Assembly: GCA_019186965.1 (NCBI GenBank)
Contig: JABARV010000003.1
Coordinates: 62,001 to 126,000, forward strand
Reading direction: 5' to 3'
Length of the DNA: 64,000 bases
Origin: Turneriella sp.
GTDB taxonomy: Bacteria; Spirochaetota; Leptospiria; Turneriellales; Turneriellaceae
Shown here: positions 55,480-64,000 of the stretch, in pieces
Layout of the letters: every line of letters begins with the position of its first letter
Numbering within the stretch: position 1 is the first letter of the stretch
Position numbers and translations under genes: made by a program
The notes under the pieces: model-generated
Database searches by the model: none
What the model saw: the letters and a program-made list of their open reading frames with translations, nothing else
Told to the model about the DNA's origin: nothing

Positions 55480-56343
55480 CTAACCCAGCTTTCCCATTTC
55501 GTAGTCGGCGAAAGCTTGAAAAATTTCATCTTTTGTATTCATAACAAAAGGGCCGTAGCGTGCCACGGGTTCCCCTATAGGTTCGCCTGCAATAAAAAGA
55601 AAACGCGTACCTGCATATCCTTCAATTTGAACACCGTCGCCTTTACCAAAAACAACGATGTCTCCTTCTGCAATTTCTACACCACCCGCTTTCGCATTTC
55701 CATGGACGCCAATAAGAATTGCGTTAAACTCTTTAGGGAACTTATGGTTAAACACTCCCTCGCCTTTAAAAATAACGTCGAAGTAGTGTACGGGGATATG
55801 CGTTTCCGCTTTGCCAGGAGTTCCTTCAAAATCACCTGCGATAAGGCGTACGATAAAATCGTCTGTCTCGAACTGTGGAATTTTTTCAGGAGGAATATCT
55901 TGGTACTTGGGCTCTGCCATTTTTAAATGCGCTGGCAAATTTACCCACAATTGGTATCCCCACAAAAGTTTTTCTTTATCTTTTGTAGACGCCGCGTCGC
56001 CATAAACACCAATTCCCATCTCTGGCATTTCGCTATGGACAATCCCACGCCCTGCGGTCATCCACTGCGCGGAACCCGGCACCAACAAACCCTTATTCCC
56101 CCGCGAATCTTCGTGCCGCATTTTACCGGCAATCATGTAAGTTACCGTTTCAAAACCACGGTGTGGATGGTCGGGAAAACCCGCTACGTACGCTTTGGGG
56201 TCTTCGTTTTTGAACTCGTCGAGTAAAAGAAAAGGATCAAGGAAAGAAATTTGTTCGGTGCCGATAAACCTTTTAAGCTTTACTCCGGCGCCGTCTGTTG
56301 TATTTTTTCCTGCAAGTTTTTTTTCTACATTACGGTTTTGCAT
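55480..56343 (-). CDS. Pirin family protein
   Basis: A 287-residue bicupin of the pirin family. Metal ligands are H59 and H61 in 'AGFPDHPHRGFETVTYMIAG', and H103 and E105 in 'WMTAGRGIVHSEMPE'. The C-terminal cupin includes 'FRFLFIAGEPIGEPVARYGP' ending 'IFQAFADYEMGKLG', the usual end. Some pirins have quercetinase activity, others act as redox-sensitive regulators; the role here is unknown. It converges with the acyltransferase gene (2 bases apart) and is followed upstream by the TPR gene on the same strand. Confidence 0.95.
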   Translation of the reverse strand: MQNRNVEKKLAGKNTTDGAGVKLKRFIGTEQISFLDPFLLLDEFKNEDPKAYVAGFPDHPHRGFETVTYMIAGKMRHEDSRGNKGLLVPGSAQWMTAGRGIVHSEMPEMGIGVYGDAASTKDKEKLLWGYQLWVNLPAHLKMAEPKYQDIPPEKIPQFETDDFIVRLIAGDFEGTPGKAETHIPVHYFDVIFKGEGVFNHKFPKEFNAILIGVHGNAKAGGVEIAEGDIVVFGKGDGVQIEGYAGTRFLFIAGEPIGEPVARYGPFVMNTKDEIFQAFADYEMGKLG

Positions 56344-56382
56344 GCAGAAAGTGTAACCAATTCTCTACAAGGTGGCCACTAT

Positions 56383-58392
56383 TTAACCGTTCTCTAACCT
56401 TTCCGCAACAGCCCTACGGTTTTGGAACGCTTCTGTATTCGAGGGATCTAACTCCAAAGCACGGTTAAACATTTCAAGCGACTTGTTTAACTGCCCTTCT
56501 TTAAAATAAATAATTCCCATAAGTGTCGATGCTTTCGAAGCCAGCGGGATTGAGCGCGGTTCAGTAGTAATCAGCCGTAACTCTTCAATTGCTTTATCTT
56601 GTGAAGCCATTGTGCCCTCGCGTACAAGCGCACGCGCCATTAAAAATCGCGCCTCGTCGGCGTTGGGGCGCAACTGGATTGCCTGTTGCAAATAGGGATA
56701 AATTACCTGTGCAGGTTTATCGGCCGACAGCATTGCCTCTGAACGCGCAACAAGGCTATTGTAGCGTGTTGTCGCATCGGTAGCCGCAGCAGCTTTTTCG
56801 TAGTATTCAATCGCTGTATCGTACGCTTTTCGCTTCAAGTATAAATCTCCAAGCATTTGTGCTGCTTGGTACGCGTCGTCCCCCCTGCGGTTCGGGTGGT
56901 CTGCCAACCTTTTGAGCGAAACCTCCGCCTCTGTTAGTTCACCCAAGTCAAGGTAAAGCCGCGCCTGCGCTTTAAGGACTTTGAGGTTGTCGGGGTTTAA
57001 CCGGAGCGCCTCTTTGTAAAGGCTTACCGCTCGGTGCGCTTCGCCGTTTTGTACGTACGCCTCGGCAAGAAGTACAAGCGCGTCTTCGTTTGTCATGTCA
57101 AGTTCGTACGCGCCTTCTAAAGATTTTTGTGCGTTCTTATAATCGCGTACAGCAACGTATACCTTTCCCAAGTTGTAGAGTGCATCTGCCTTCTCTTTGG
57201 TTTTTGCGCTTGTCGCATAAAGCTCCCTAAAAATTTGGATTGCCTCTGCCCACTTAGACTGCTGTATAAGCATGTCGCCCATCTGCGATAAAATAACTGT
57301 GTCTTTTGGCGCTTCTGATAAAGCACGTTTTAGCGCCGCTTCTGCTTCTGCAAACTTACCCAATTCGGAGTAAAGCCGTGCAACGTACATATACGTTTGT
57401 GGATTGTCGCTACCCAGCTTAATTGCTTCGTCAAGCTCGCGTATCGCTCTTTCATTTTCGTTCAATTGGTGCAAAACGAGTGCTAAGTTATAGTGGTATT
57501 TTGCCGTAGCAGGAGAAAGGGCTACAGCGCGTTCAAAATAGTATTTTGCATTCGGTAAATCACCTTGCGTTGCATGTAGCATTCCCAATTGTGTAGCGGC
57601 TTTATACGCAATTTCACCGGCAGAAGCTATATTTAACGCGTCTAAAAATGCCGATTTTGCTTCGGCAAATTTTCCGTCTTTTTTATAAACCATCCCCAAG
57701 TTATAGTACGCAAGCGGGTCTTTCGAGGTTTCTATAGTACGCTTAAGAGTTTCCTCTGCTCCTTTTAAATCTTGGTTTTGGTACTGAAGTTGCCCTTTTA
57801 AATTCTGCGCCTCGACAAGATCTGGCCTAAGGCTTTGCGCTTTCTCGAGCGCACGCAGAGCCTCTTGGTATAATCCTTTATGCCTAAGCGCGATTGCTAA
57901 GTTGTAGTATGCATAAAAATTATTGGGATCGAATTTTGCGGCACGCGTTAAAAAATCGGCTGCAAGGTTAAACTTGCCTTCGTCATCTGCCATAATACCC
58001 AAATAGACAAGGGCCATACTTTTTACCGCATCACTTTTACCCGATTCGACGATTTGTTGCAGCGCTGCCTGTGCGGGTTTTAAATACCCACGGTTGTACA
58101 TATCAATCGCTTGCTTTAGTTCTATATCTTGCGGAATAGAATCGGGAGCCATTTTGCGGCTCGCGGCTTCTTCAAAATCGGTTGCGGGCTTAAGCCGTGT
58201 TTCTGCGAGGGTTTGCTTCTTTTGCCATAAAAGATAGTAAACCCCCGACGAAACTAGAGCAATTAAAAAAACGACAACAGCATAAAAAATTATTGTACTT
58301 TTTTTCCTATGGCCTCCAGGTGTATGGGCCAAAGGGTAGTTATAATCCCTGTTTTCTGCTTGGGAATCGTCAATATCTGTAAATCGCGCCAT
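56383..58392 (-). CDS. Membrane-anchored TPR-repeat protein
   Basis: A 669-residue protein with one membrane helix near residues 32-54 ('TIIFYAVVVFLIALVSSGVY') and then about 15 tetratricopeptide repeats covering most of the rest. Examples are 'NNFYAYYNLAIALRHKGLYQ', 'PLAYYNLGMVYKKDGKFAEA' and 'LNKSLEMFNRALELDPSNTE'. The orientation puts the repeats in the periplasm. It probably is a scaffold for protein complexes. The following divergent gene encodes an outer-membrane protein, 76 bases away. No enzyme domain is present. Confidence 0.88.
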   Translation of the reverse strand: MARFTDIDDSQAENRDYNYPLAHTPGGHRKKSTIIFYAVVVFLIALVSSGVYYLLWQKKQTLAETRLKPATDFEEAASRKMAPDSIPQDIELKQAIDMYNRGYLKPAQAALQQIVESGKSDAVKSMALVYLGIMADDEGKFNLAADFLTRAAKFDPNNFYAYYNLAIALRHKGLYQEALRALEKAQSLRPDLVEAQNLKGQLQYQNQDLKGAEETLKRTIETSKDPLAYYNLGMVYKKDGKFAEAKSAFLDALNIASAGEIAYKAATQLGMLHATQGDLPNAKYYFERAVALSPATAKYHYNLALVLHQLNENERAIRELDEAIKLGSDNPQTYMYVARLYSELGKFAEAEAALKRALSEAPKDTVILSQMGDMLIQQSKWAEAIQIFRELYATSAKTKEKADALYNLGKVYVAVRDYKNAQKSLEGAYELDMTNEDALVLLAEAYVQNGEAHRAVSLYKEALRLNPDNLKVLKAQARLYLDLGELTEAEVSLKRLADHPNRRGDDAYQAAQMLGDLYLKRKAYDTAIEYYEKAAAATDATTRYNSLVARSEAMLSADKPAQVIYPYLQQAIQLRPNADEARFLMARALVREGTMASQDKAIEELRLITTEPRSIPLASKASTLMGIIYFKEGQLNKSLEMFNRALELDPSNTEAFQNRRAVAERLENG

Positions 58393-58468
58393 AGTATATA
58401 ATCGACGAATATTTTACTTTCCCGTAGAGGGTTTTCTGGCCGATACGTAAAAGTATAAGGCCAAGAAA

Positions 58469-59242
58469 ATGCTCCAGCGATTTTTAAGCACTCAGTCTCT
58501 TTTAAAGTACATTGTACGCACTACTTTTATAATATTTTTTAACTTATTTTCCTCCAGCATAAATACAAAAATTTGGGGCATTGTTCCAATTTTAGATAGC
58601 GTCAATACTCCTACCGCACAGACTTTGAAACGGGGAGATTTTAACGTCGCGCTAACTGCGTACGAAGGTGGAGGAATTTTTAACCGCAACATCCTCGCCG
58701 TCCACGATAACATCTATTTGGGTGCAGCGTTCGATGTCGAAAACGCTATTGGCGATAACAACGCCAAAATGAATATTCCCGGAGTAATTGCAAAAGCAAA
58801 ACTCACCGATGGTTGGCAAGACTTTCCTATTCTCGTTGCTGTAGGCTACGACGCGTTTTATGCAGGTAGGTATGGTAAAGTCGAAACAAGCAATCCCTTT
58901 AACAGGATGATCTTTGGTCCGCATATAACCATCACAAAACCAATTTATCTTTTGGGGGACGAACAGCACGTCCATTTTGGTACTCGGATGCCTGTTTATC
59001 CCGTGTATACTCCGCAAGATACAGAATTTTTTATCGGTATAGACTTTCCCATGGGCGGATTTATACCGATATTTGAAATCCAACACGTTTTGTTTGATGC
59101 AAACCGTTTAAAAGAAGTATTCTTTAACCTTGGCTTTCGTTTCCAATTTTTCGACCATCTCGCTTTTGAGCTCGATTTTATGATGGCTATAGACCAACGT
59201 ACCAACCGTATGCTCGTGTTTGAGTACTTTGACAGATTTTAG
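58469..59242 (+). CDS. Putative outer-membrane beta-barrel protein
   Basis: A 257-residue protein with an N-terminal signal (hydrophobic core 'YIVRTTFIIFFNLFSSS'). The body resembles barrels that start 'DSVNTPTAQTLKRGDFNVAL' and continue 'NILAVHDNIYLGAAFDVENA' and 'IPGVIAKAKLTDG', a pattern seen in YjbH-like and other spirochaete outer-membrane proteins. It ends 'TNRMLVFEYFDRF' with a terminal Phe, as in BAM substrates. Function unknown. Confidence 0.65.
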   Translation: MLQRFLSTQSLLKYIVRTTFIIFFNLFSSSINTKIWGIVPILDSVNTPTAQTLKRGDFNVALTAYEGGGIFNRNILAVHDNIYLGAAFDVENAIGDNNAKMNIPGVIAKAKLTDGWQDFPILVAVGYDAFYAGRYGKVETSNPFNRMIFGPHITITKPIYLLGDEQHVHFGTRMPVYPVYTPQDTEFFIGIDFPMGGFIPIFEIQHVLFDANRLKEVFFNLGFRFQFFDHLAFELDFMMAIDQRTNRMLVFEYFDRF

Positions 59243-59287
59243 AGTGGATGCAAAAATAAAACTTCTGGGCTAACAACTATATAAAAG

Positions 59288-59316
59288 TAGACAATTTTGA
59301 TAAATACCCGTATTAT
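59288..59316 (+). promoter_or_regulatory. Candidate sigma-70 promoter of nadA
   Basis: TAGACA (59288-59293), a 17-base spacer, then TATTAT (59311-59316), 11 bases before the nadA ATG. The short leader leaves little room for a ribosome site. By-eye match only. Confidence 0.4.
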
Positions 59317-59327
59317 ATCCGTAACGC

Positions 59328-60305
59328 ATGAAATCTACCGAAGAAAAAGTTCTTGAATGGCGTGAAAACGCTGGAAAGACATATTTTAAAGAAGAACTCG
59401 ACGCACGTGAACCACTGGTACGTGAAATTCTCGCCCTCAAAGAACAAAAAAACGCGATCCTCTTGGGGCACAACTATATGACCCCTGATGTGTATTACGG
59501 CATTTCCGATTTTGTCGGCGACTCGTTGGCCTTGGCGCGTAAATCACTCGAAGTAAATGCAGACATTGTTCTTTTTAACGGTGTCCACTTTATGGCAGAA
59601 ACGGCAAAGATTTTGAATCCTAAAGCAAAAGTGCTCATCGCCGACCTTAAAGCAGGTTGCTCACTCGCCGAAAGTATGACGGGTGCAGATGTTCGTGCGC
59701 TTCGGAAAAAATATCCCGGCATCCCCATTGTATCGTATATCAACTGCACCGCCGATGCCAAAACCGAGGTCGACATTATTTGCACCAGCGCCAACGCCGT
59801 CAAGATTGTAGAAAGTTTTGACTCCGACACGGTGATCGTTGCCCCCGATGGTTATCTCGCAAGTAACATCCAAAAGAAAACGGAAAAGAAAATTATCCCG
59901 TGGCCAGGAAAGTGTATGGTACACGAACTTTACACCGAGTTCGATGTCGATATGGCACGTAAGAGTTTCCCCAATGCAACCGTCATCGCGCACCCCGAAT
60001 GCAAAGATACAGTAACGGCAAAAGTAGATTTTACCGGTTCCACTTCACAGATGGGAAAATTTATCCGCGAATCGAAAGCCAAAGAAGTGATGCTGATGAC
60101 CGAATGCTCGATGGGTGATAATTTACGCGCCGAGTTTCCCGAGGTGGTATTTATTTCCTCGTGCCAAACTTGCCCGCACATGAAAAAAATCACCTTGGAA
60201 AAAGTACGCGATGCTCTCAAATACGAACAATTTGAGATTACCCTCACCCAAGAAACAATTGAGCGAGCACGCGTTCCTTTAGACCGTATGCTCGCTGTAG
60301 TGTAA
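59328..60305 (+). CDS. nadA: Quinolinate synthase
   Basis: A 325-residue 4Fe-4S enzyme that makes quinolinate from iminoaspartate and dihydroxyacetone phosphate in NAD biosynthesis. The three cluster Cys are in '[15 protein letters not shown]', '[12 protein letters not shown]' and '[18 protein letters not shown]'. Substrate residues are in '[20 protein letters not shown]', '[14 protein letters not shown]' and '[11 protein letters not shown]'. Length and motifs fit the family well. No nadB or nadC is nearby. Confidence 0.96.
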   Translation: MKSTEEKVLEWRENAGKTYFKEELDAREPLVREILALKEQKNAILLGHNYMTPDVYYGISDFVGDSLALARKSLEVNADIVLFNGVHFMAETAKILNPKAKVLIADLKAGCSLAESMTGADVRALRKKYPGIPIVSYINCTADAKTEVDIICTSANAVKIVESFDSDTVIVAPDGYLASNIQKKTEKKIIPWPGKCMVHELYTEFDVDMARKSFPNATVIAHPECKDTVTAKVDFTGSTSQMGKFIRESKAKEVMLMTECSMGDNLRAEFPEVVFISSCQTCPHMKKITLEKVRDALKYEQFEITLTQETIERARVPLDRMLAVV

Positions 60306-60306
60306 C

Positions 60307-60822
60307 TTATTGTGCTTTAAAAGAATCGCCTATTTGGAGGGCGATTTCTTTGTATTGTTCTTCACCCACTTCGGCAAAAGTAACAATAATGGTATACATC
60401 GTCGCATTTTTGCGCAAAGCCATAATTACCTGTTTTACAACTGCTCCTTCGTAATTAAGCGTGTAAGCGCCAACTGCACCTTCGTCGACATTCATTGAAC
60501 TCAAATCTTCAGTTTTAACAACGCGGTTTTCTTCTGGAATTTGGTTCTTATGTTGGTCGCTCGCTGCTTTTTCTACTTCTCCCAAAAAATAAAGCGTTCC
60601 TGTATCGCTTTCTACAGGCGCTGCAAGAACTTGTACATTCGCCAAATTATCACTCGTAGCAACGGCAAAATTAATCCCCCCCTTATTTAGTGTTTTCTTC
60701 CAGTTTGATGGATGTTGTATACTAAACTTTGCCTTACGATCGACGTGCCTTTTCATACTTTGTGCAAACGCTGGTAACGCAATCCACATGCTTACCATTA
60801 CAAACGGTATTATTTTCTTCAT
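60307..60822 (-). CDS. Secreted PsbP/Mog1-like protein (second copy)
   Basis: A 171-residue protein from the ATG at 60822, which has a strong Shine-Dalgarno (GGGAGG, 4 bases upstream); the in-frame ATG at 60834 precedes it and is less likely. Signal peptide MKKIIPFVMVSMWIALPAFA. The domain starts 'VDRKAKFSIQHPSNWKKTL' and ends 'YKEIALQIGDSFKAQ', the same plan as the gene at 16531-17055. It ends two bases from the convergent nadA stop. Function unknown. Confidence 0.7.
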   Translation of the reverse strand: MKKIIPFVMVSMWIALPAFAQSMKRHVDRKAKFSIQHPSNWKKTLNKGGINFAVATSDNLANVQVLAAPVESDTGTLYFLGEVEKAASDQHKNQIPEENRVVKTEDLSSMNVDEGAVGAYTLNYEGAVVKQVIMALRKNATMYTIIVTFAEVGEEQYKEIALQIGDSFKAQ

Positions 60823-60937
60823 ATTTCCTCCCAAGATTTAAAAGTTATGTGCTAATTTTCAAAATAGATAATATACGCAAGGTTATTGCACAAACCTTTT
60901 ACCGGCAGAATTTACCGTTATCTGAAAAAGACAAGCA

Positions 60938-61597
60938 CTATTGAAAAACCACCGCCAAGTTACGCCCACTTTCGCCTCGGCGCGCTGAATACCACTGTGT
61001 ATTGCTAAAGGTGTCTTCACCAAACCAAGTTATCTGCTGAGGAAGAGCTCCCAACGCGTTTAACTCCTTTTCGAGCACCGTGCGCAAGTTGAGCAAATAC
61101 TTCCCGTTTGCTTTGCGAGCGCTGCACGTTGAAGAAAATTTTTCTGCCACTTCTTCTCCCACTTCGTACGATGCACTGCCGATAAAAGGACCAATCGCCA
61201 AGTGGATATTTTTTGCAGCAACCGACGCAGATGCGAGAGTTTGCGTTAAAATTTTTTTCTCGAGACCACGCCAACCCGCGTGTACCGCACCCACCACGCC
61301 GTCTTTTTCAGACACCAATAAAATCGGCATGCAGTCGGCAGTGCGGATTAAAAGCGCAGTATTTTTTTGTCGCGTGAATAGAGCATCCGCCTTCCCCATA
61401 CACACGACGCCGTTTTGTGCTTTGAGACGAACCTCAACGCACTCTGCGCCATGTACCTGCTCTGCGTACGCAAGGATTTTGAGCGTGGTGAATTTTTCTA
61501 AAAGGCGGATGTATTGTCTTTCAAAATTAGGTGCCGCAAATTCAAAGTCTTTACCGATGAAAAGCGCCGTCGCCCGCTCCAAACGGTGTGAAATCAT
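60938..61597 (-). CDS. pgeF: Purine nucleoside phosphorylase / laccase-domain protein YfiH-like
   Basis: A 219-residue protein from the ATG at 61597, which overlaps the lepA stop (ATGA); longer in-frame starts lie inside lepA. Zinc ligands and family motifs are visible: '[14 protein letters not shown]' (His), '[14 protein letters not shown]' (Cys) and '[17 protein letters not shown]' (His), with '[20 protein letters not shown]'. Members phosphorolyse or deaminate purine nucleosides, and in E. coli edit peptidoglycan precursors. Coupling to lepA suggests one transcript with lepA. Confidence 0.92.
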   Translation of the reverse strand: MISHRLERATALFIGKDFEFAAPNFERQYIRLLEKFTTLKILAYAEQVHGAECVEVRLKAQNGVVCMGKADALFTRQKNTALLIRTADCMPILLVSEKDGVVGAVHAGWRGLEKKILTQTLASASVAAKNIHLAIGPFIGSASYEVGEEVAEKFSSTCSARKANGKYLLNLRTVLEKELNALGALPQQITWFGEDTFSNTQWYSARRGESGRNLAVVFQ

Positions 61598-63573
61598 TTG
61601 TCGCTCGTTTTCAATACCGACAAGAACGCTTCTTGCGGAATTTCCACCGAGCCAATCATCTTCATGCGCTTCTTGCCCTCTTTTTGTCGGTCTAAAAGTT
61701 TTCGTTTGCGCGAAATATCGCCGCCGTAGCATTTAGCCGTCACGTTTTTACGTAACGCGCTAATCGTTTCACGCGCAATAATTTTGCCACCAATCGCCGC
61801 TTGGATCGCGATTTGAAACTGGTGCTTGGAGATGTGTTCTTTGAGCTGTTCGATGACTTGCCGACCGCGCACCTCTGCCGCGTTTTTATGCACAATCATC
61901 GAAAGCGCATCGACACGATTGCCATGCACCAAAATGTCGAGCTTCACCAAAGTGCTCCTGCGGTATTCGGCAAATTCGTAATCGAGGCTCGCATAACCCC
62001 GCGAAACGCTTTTTAAGCGGTCGTAAAACTCAAAAATCATTTCGGCGAGCGGCACCAAATAAATAATTTGTACGGTGGTGGGGTCAAGATAATTGAGTGA
62101 AACATTTTCGCCGCGCTTATCGGCCAAGAGTTGTAAAATCGCACCCATATATTCCGAAGGTGAAATAATCGACATTTTGACGTATGGTTCTTCGATGTGA
62201 TCAATTTCTCCCGGGTCGGGAAACTCCGCCGGGTTGTTCAACGCCACCATCGGCTTGTGCTGAAAATAGATATGGTACGTCACCGACGGCGCAGTCGTCA
62301 AGAGCGCTAAATCAAACTCGCGCTCTAAACGCTCTTGCACAATTTCCATGTGCAAAAGCCCCAAGTAACCGACGCGGAAACCAAAACCCAACGCTTCCGA
62401 GCTTTCGGGTTCGTAGATGAGCGCGGGATCGTTGAGTGCCAGCTTATCCATCGATTCTTTGAGGAGCGGGTAATCGTCACCGTTCACCGGAAAAAGACCG
62501 GAGAACACCATCGGTTTTACCTCTTTATATTTAAAGAGCGGTTCGGTGGCGCGTTTTGCAGCGAGAGTAATTGTGTCGCCGAGCATCACATCCGCCACGT
62601 TTTTGATGCCGGTGACGATATACCCCACCTCGCCCGCTTTTAAGGACGGTGTGGGCACGAGCTTTAGTTGCGAAATGCCGATTTCATTGACGGGGTGCGT
62701 TACCCCTTTGCGCATAAAATAAATTTGATCGCCTTTTTTGATTTCACCGTCGAACACGCGTATTTTCTCAACGACGCCTCGGTACGCATCGAAGTAAGCG
62801 TCGAAAACCAAGGCGCGTGCGGGAGCGTCCTGTGTCTTGGCACCCGACTCCGCCATCCGTGGCGTCGTGTGCCCTGACACCTCCTGTGTCTTGGCACCCG
62901 ACTCCGCCATCCGTGGCGCCGTGTGCCCTGACACCTCCTGTGTCTTGGCACCCGACTCCGCCATCCGTGGCGCCGTGTGCCCTGACACCTCCTGTGTCTT
63001 GGGTTCAGGAATTTTATCGATAATCGCCTGCATGAGCGCTTCGACATTCAGTCCCGACTTACCCGAAACCGCCACCGCATCGTCGGGGTCAAGTCCCAAC
63101 GACTCGGCGATTTGTTTTTTCGTCTTTTCGACATCCGCCGAGGGCAAATCGATTTTATTGATGACGGGCAAAATATAGAGATCGGCTTCGAGGGCTAAAT
63201 AAAAATTCGCGAGCGTCTGTGCTTGCACACCTTGCGTCGCATCGACGAGAAGCAGCACGCCCTCGCAAGCCGCCAAAGAACGCGAAACCTCGTACGTGAA
63301 ATCGACATGGCCGGGAGTGTCGATGAGATTGAATAAATAAGTCTCGCCATTTTCACCCTTCCAGTAGAACGACGCCGAGTTGCTCTTGATGGTGATACCG
63401 CGCTCGCGCTCGATGTCCATGCTGTCTAGAATTTGGTCTTTGCCGGTGCGCTCGTCGGTGAGTTTTCCCAACCCTAAAAGCCTGTCGGCAAGCGTGCTTT
63501 TGCCGTGGTCGATGTGCGCAATAATCGAAAAATTGCGTATGTGCGAGCGTGGGATATCAGGCATAGTGTTCAC
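61594..63573 (-). CDS. lepA: Elongation factor 4 (LepA) with a tandem-repeat insertion
   Basis: A 659-residue translational GTPase that acts on stalled or mistranslocated ribosomes. G1 is '[18 protein letters not shown]', G2/G3 are '[11 protein letters not shown]' and '[14 protein letters not shown]', G4 is '[11 protein letters not shown]'. The LepA-specific C-terminal domain is intact ('[20 protein letters not shown]', '[20 protein letters not shown]', '[20 protein letters not shown]'). It is about 55 residues longer than usual because three copies of an 18-residue repeat ([18 protein letters not shown]) lie between domain G and domain II, before '[20 protein letters not shown]'. Frame is kept, so the protein should be made. 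Confidence 0.96.
   Translation of the reverse strand: MNTMPDIPRSHIRNFSIIAHIDHGKSTLADRLLGLGKLTDERTGKDQILDSMDIERERGITIKSNSASFYWKGENGETYLFNLIDTPGHVDFTYEVSRSLAACEGVLLLVDATQGVQAQTLANFYLALEADLYILPVINKIDLPSADVEKTKKQIAESLGLDPDDAVAVSGKSGLNVEALMQAIIDKIPEPKTQEVSGHTAPRMAESGAKTQEVSGHTAPRMAESGAKTQEVSGHTTPRMAESGAKTQDAPARALVFDAYFDAYRGVVEKIRVFDGEIKKGDQIYFMRKGVTHPVNEIGISQLKLVPTPSLKAGEVGYIVTGIKNVADVMLGDTITLAAKRATEPLFKYKEVKPMVFSGLFPVNGDDYPLLKESMDKLALNDPALIYEPESSEALGFGFRVGYLGLLHMEIVQERLEREFDLALLTTAPSVTYHIYFQHKPMVALNNPAEFPDPGEIDHIEEPYVKMSIISPSEYMGAILQLLADKRGENVSLNYLDPTTVQIIYLVPLAEMIFEFYDRLKSVSRGYASLDYEFAEYRRSTLVKLDILVHGNRVDALSMIVHKNAAEVRGRQVIEQLKEHISKHQFQIAIQAAIGGKIIARETISALRKNVTAKCYGGDISRKRKLLDRQKEGKKRMKMIGSVEIPQEAFLSVLKTSDK
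62829..63003. repeat. Tandem 54-bp repeat inside lepA, three full copies
   Basis: Copies at 62829-62882, 62883-62936 and 62937-62990, followed by a 12-13 base partial copy (CCTGTGTCTTGG). Copies 2 and 3 are identical; copy 1 differs by one base (CGT for CGC in GGCGxCG). 54 is a multiple of three, so copy-number change keeps the lepA frame. Confidence 0.95.
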
Positions 63574-63644
63574 GCTTTCTTTCTGGAATTTTTGACAGGC
63601 GGTAAAGATAATTCGTCATATAGAGCTTGAAAATTAAGGCGTTT

Positions 63645-63690
63645 GTATTTAGGTCAGTACGGATTACAACCCTTCTACTGGCCTAAATAC
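63645..63690. terminator. Long hairpin at the 3' end of ruvX
   Basis: Arms GTATTTAGGTCAGTA (63645-63659) and TACTGGCCTAAATAC (63676-63690) pair over 15 bases with one mismatch. The stem includes the last ruvX codons and stop. No T-run follows it, so it may be an mRNA-stabilising or attenuating structure between ruvX and lepA. Confidence 0.5.
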
Positions 63691-64000
63691 CGCAAGAGTA
63701 CCAGCTTTGCCGCTTCACTATCCTGTGCACGTACCTTCTTTTTTCTACCCAATTGGGTTTGTGCCAAAAGCGCATCGGCTTCTTGGCTACTATACGATTC
63801 GTCAACAAGAGTTACAGGTAGCGCAAAAGCCGAAACAAGTTTTTTCTCAAACTCCCGGATTTCATGGTGGATTTCCCCTTCAACTTCGGAAAAAGGGAAA
63901 CCCAATAAAATCCGATTCACTTGTTCTTCTTTGAGAATTTTTTCGAGAGTTAAAAACAGAGCAGATTTCGTCGCGTCGAGGGTCGACAGCGCACGTGCAG
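63675..64000 (-). CDS. ruvX: Putative pre-16S rRNA nuclease / RuvX (YqgF), start outside window
   Basis: The frame is open to the window edge, so only the last 108 residues are seen; the GTG at 63920 is internal. The visible part reads 'ARALSTLDATKSALFLTLEK', 'EEQVNRILLGFPFSEVEGE' (the 'ivvGlP...dG' strand), 'LPVTLVDESYSSQEADALL' (the lvDE motif) and 'DSEAAKLVLLRYLG' (the final D.aAa motif). These are the YqgF/RuvX RNase-H-fold hallmarks. It processes the 5' end of pre-16S rRNA in E. coli. The next gene downstream is lepA, 101 bases away. Confidence 0.88.
   Translation of the reverse strand, partial: ARALSTLDATKSALFLTLEKILKEEQVNRILLGFPFSEVEGEIHHEIREFEKKLVSAFALPVTLVDESYSSQEADALLAQTQLGRKKKVRAQDSEAAKLVLLRYLGQ

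Noticed and set aside
61080-61736. 218-codon plus-strand frame opposite pgeF
   Set aside because: Antisense shadow of a gene with clear family motifs.
62817-63178. Long plus-strand open frames across the lepA repeats
   Set aside because: The 54-bp repeat contains no stops in several frames, so long frames arise automatically; the minus-strand frame is the conserved LepA.

Overview
The window looks like a chromosome segment of a diderm bacterium. It has an outer-membrane lipoprotein export system (lolD and lolC/E), apolipoprotein N-acyltransferase, and many beta-barrel and lipoprotein genes. The mix fits a spirochaete of the Leptospirales/Turneriella type: an LIC_12708-like lipoprotein, futalosine-type menaquinone biosynthesis, PorV/UPF0164-like barrels and DUF5683-like envelope proteins. 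This placement rests on recalled protein resemblance, not on a search, and is tentative.

Layout. 1-5000: slyD, a TerC-like exporter, an LIC_12708-like lipoprotein and ychF. 5067-11297 (minus strand): seven envelope genes, every adjacent pair overlapping at the start/stop codons. 11400-29700: housekeeping and metabolism (mqnC-like radical SAM gene, enoyl-CoA hydratase, an SppA fused to a beta-barrel, gap, DUF971, an AsmA-like protein, a C-terminal transketolase subunit, trmH, acpP, fabG, citrate synthase). 29700-31300: small accessory genes (DUF4160/DUF2442 pair, broken beta-propeller gene, antitoxin-like gene). 31391-37390: BASS transporter, nuoE, tRNA-Thr, tRNA-Tyr, coaD, lnt, lolD, lolC/E.

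37434-53013 is a 15.6 kb genomic island. A 13-bp direct repeat bounds it, and the right copy covers the 3' end of an elongator tRNA-Met. It carries a type I restriction-modification locus (hsdM, hsdS, hsdR) with KilA-N, ORF6N, RhuM and GIY-YIG genes between hsdM and hsdS. Upstream of the intact hsdM, between a truncated hsdM copy and the full gene (a 440-bp direct repeat), sits a 5.6 kb SOS-like cassette. It contains a family-B DNA polymerase whose proofreading motifs look lost, a small protein, a protein with a RecA-like layout but no Walker motifs, a divergently transcribed LexA/CI-type self-cleaving repressor and an SRAP (HMCES/YedK) protein. A perfect 9-7-9 inverted repeat lies in the divergent promoter. 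I read the cassette as a DNA-damage-controlled mutagenic or translesion repair module, the B-family counterpart of ImuA-ImuB-DnaE2. It is the best candidate here for an undescribed system.

The island is also rich in palindromic elements: two short inverted-repeat insertions that break genes, and an array of 27-bp palindromes inside and next to the GIY-YIG gene whose arms change in a compensating way. 53000-64000 returns to the core genome: tRNA-Met, initiator tRNA-Met, an OafA-like acyltransferase, pirin, a TPR membrane protein, an outer-membrane protein, nadA, a PsbP-like protein, pgeF, lepA with an in-frame triplicated 54-bp repeat, and the start-truncated end of ruvX.
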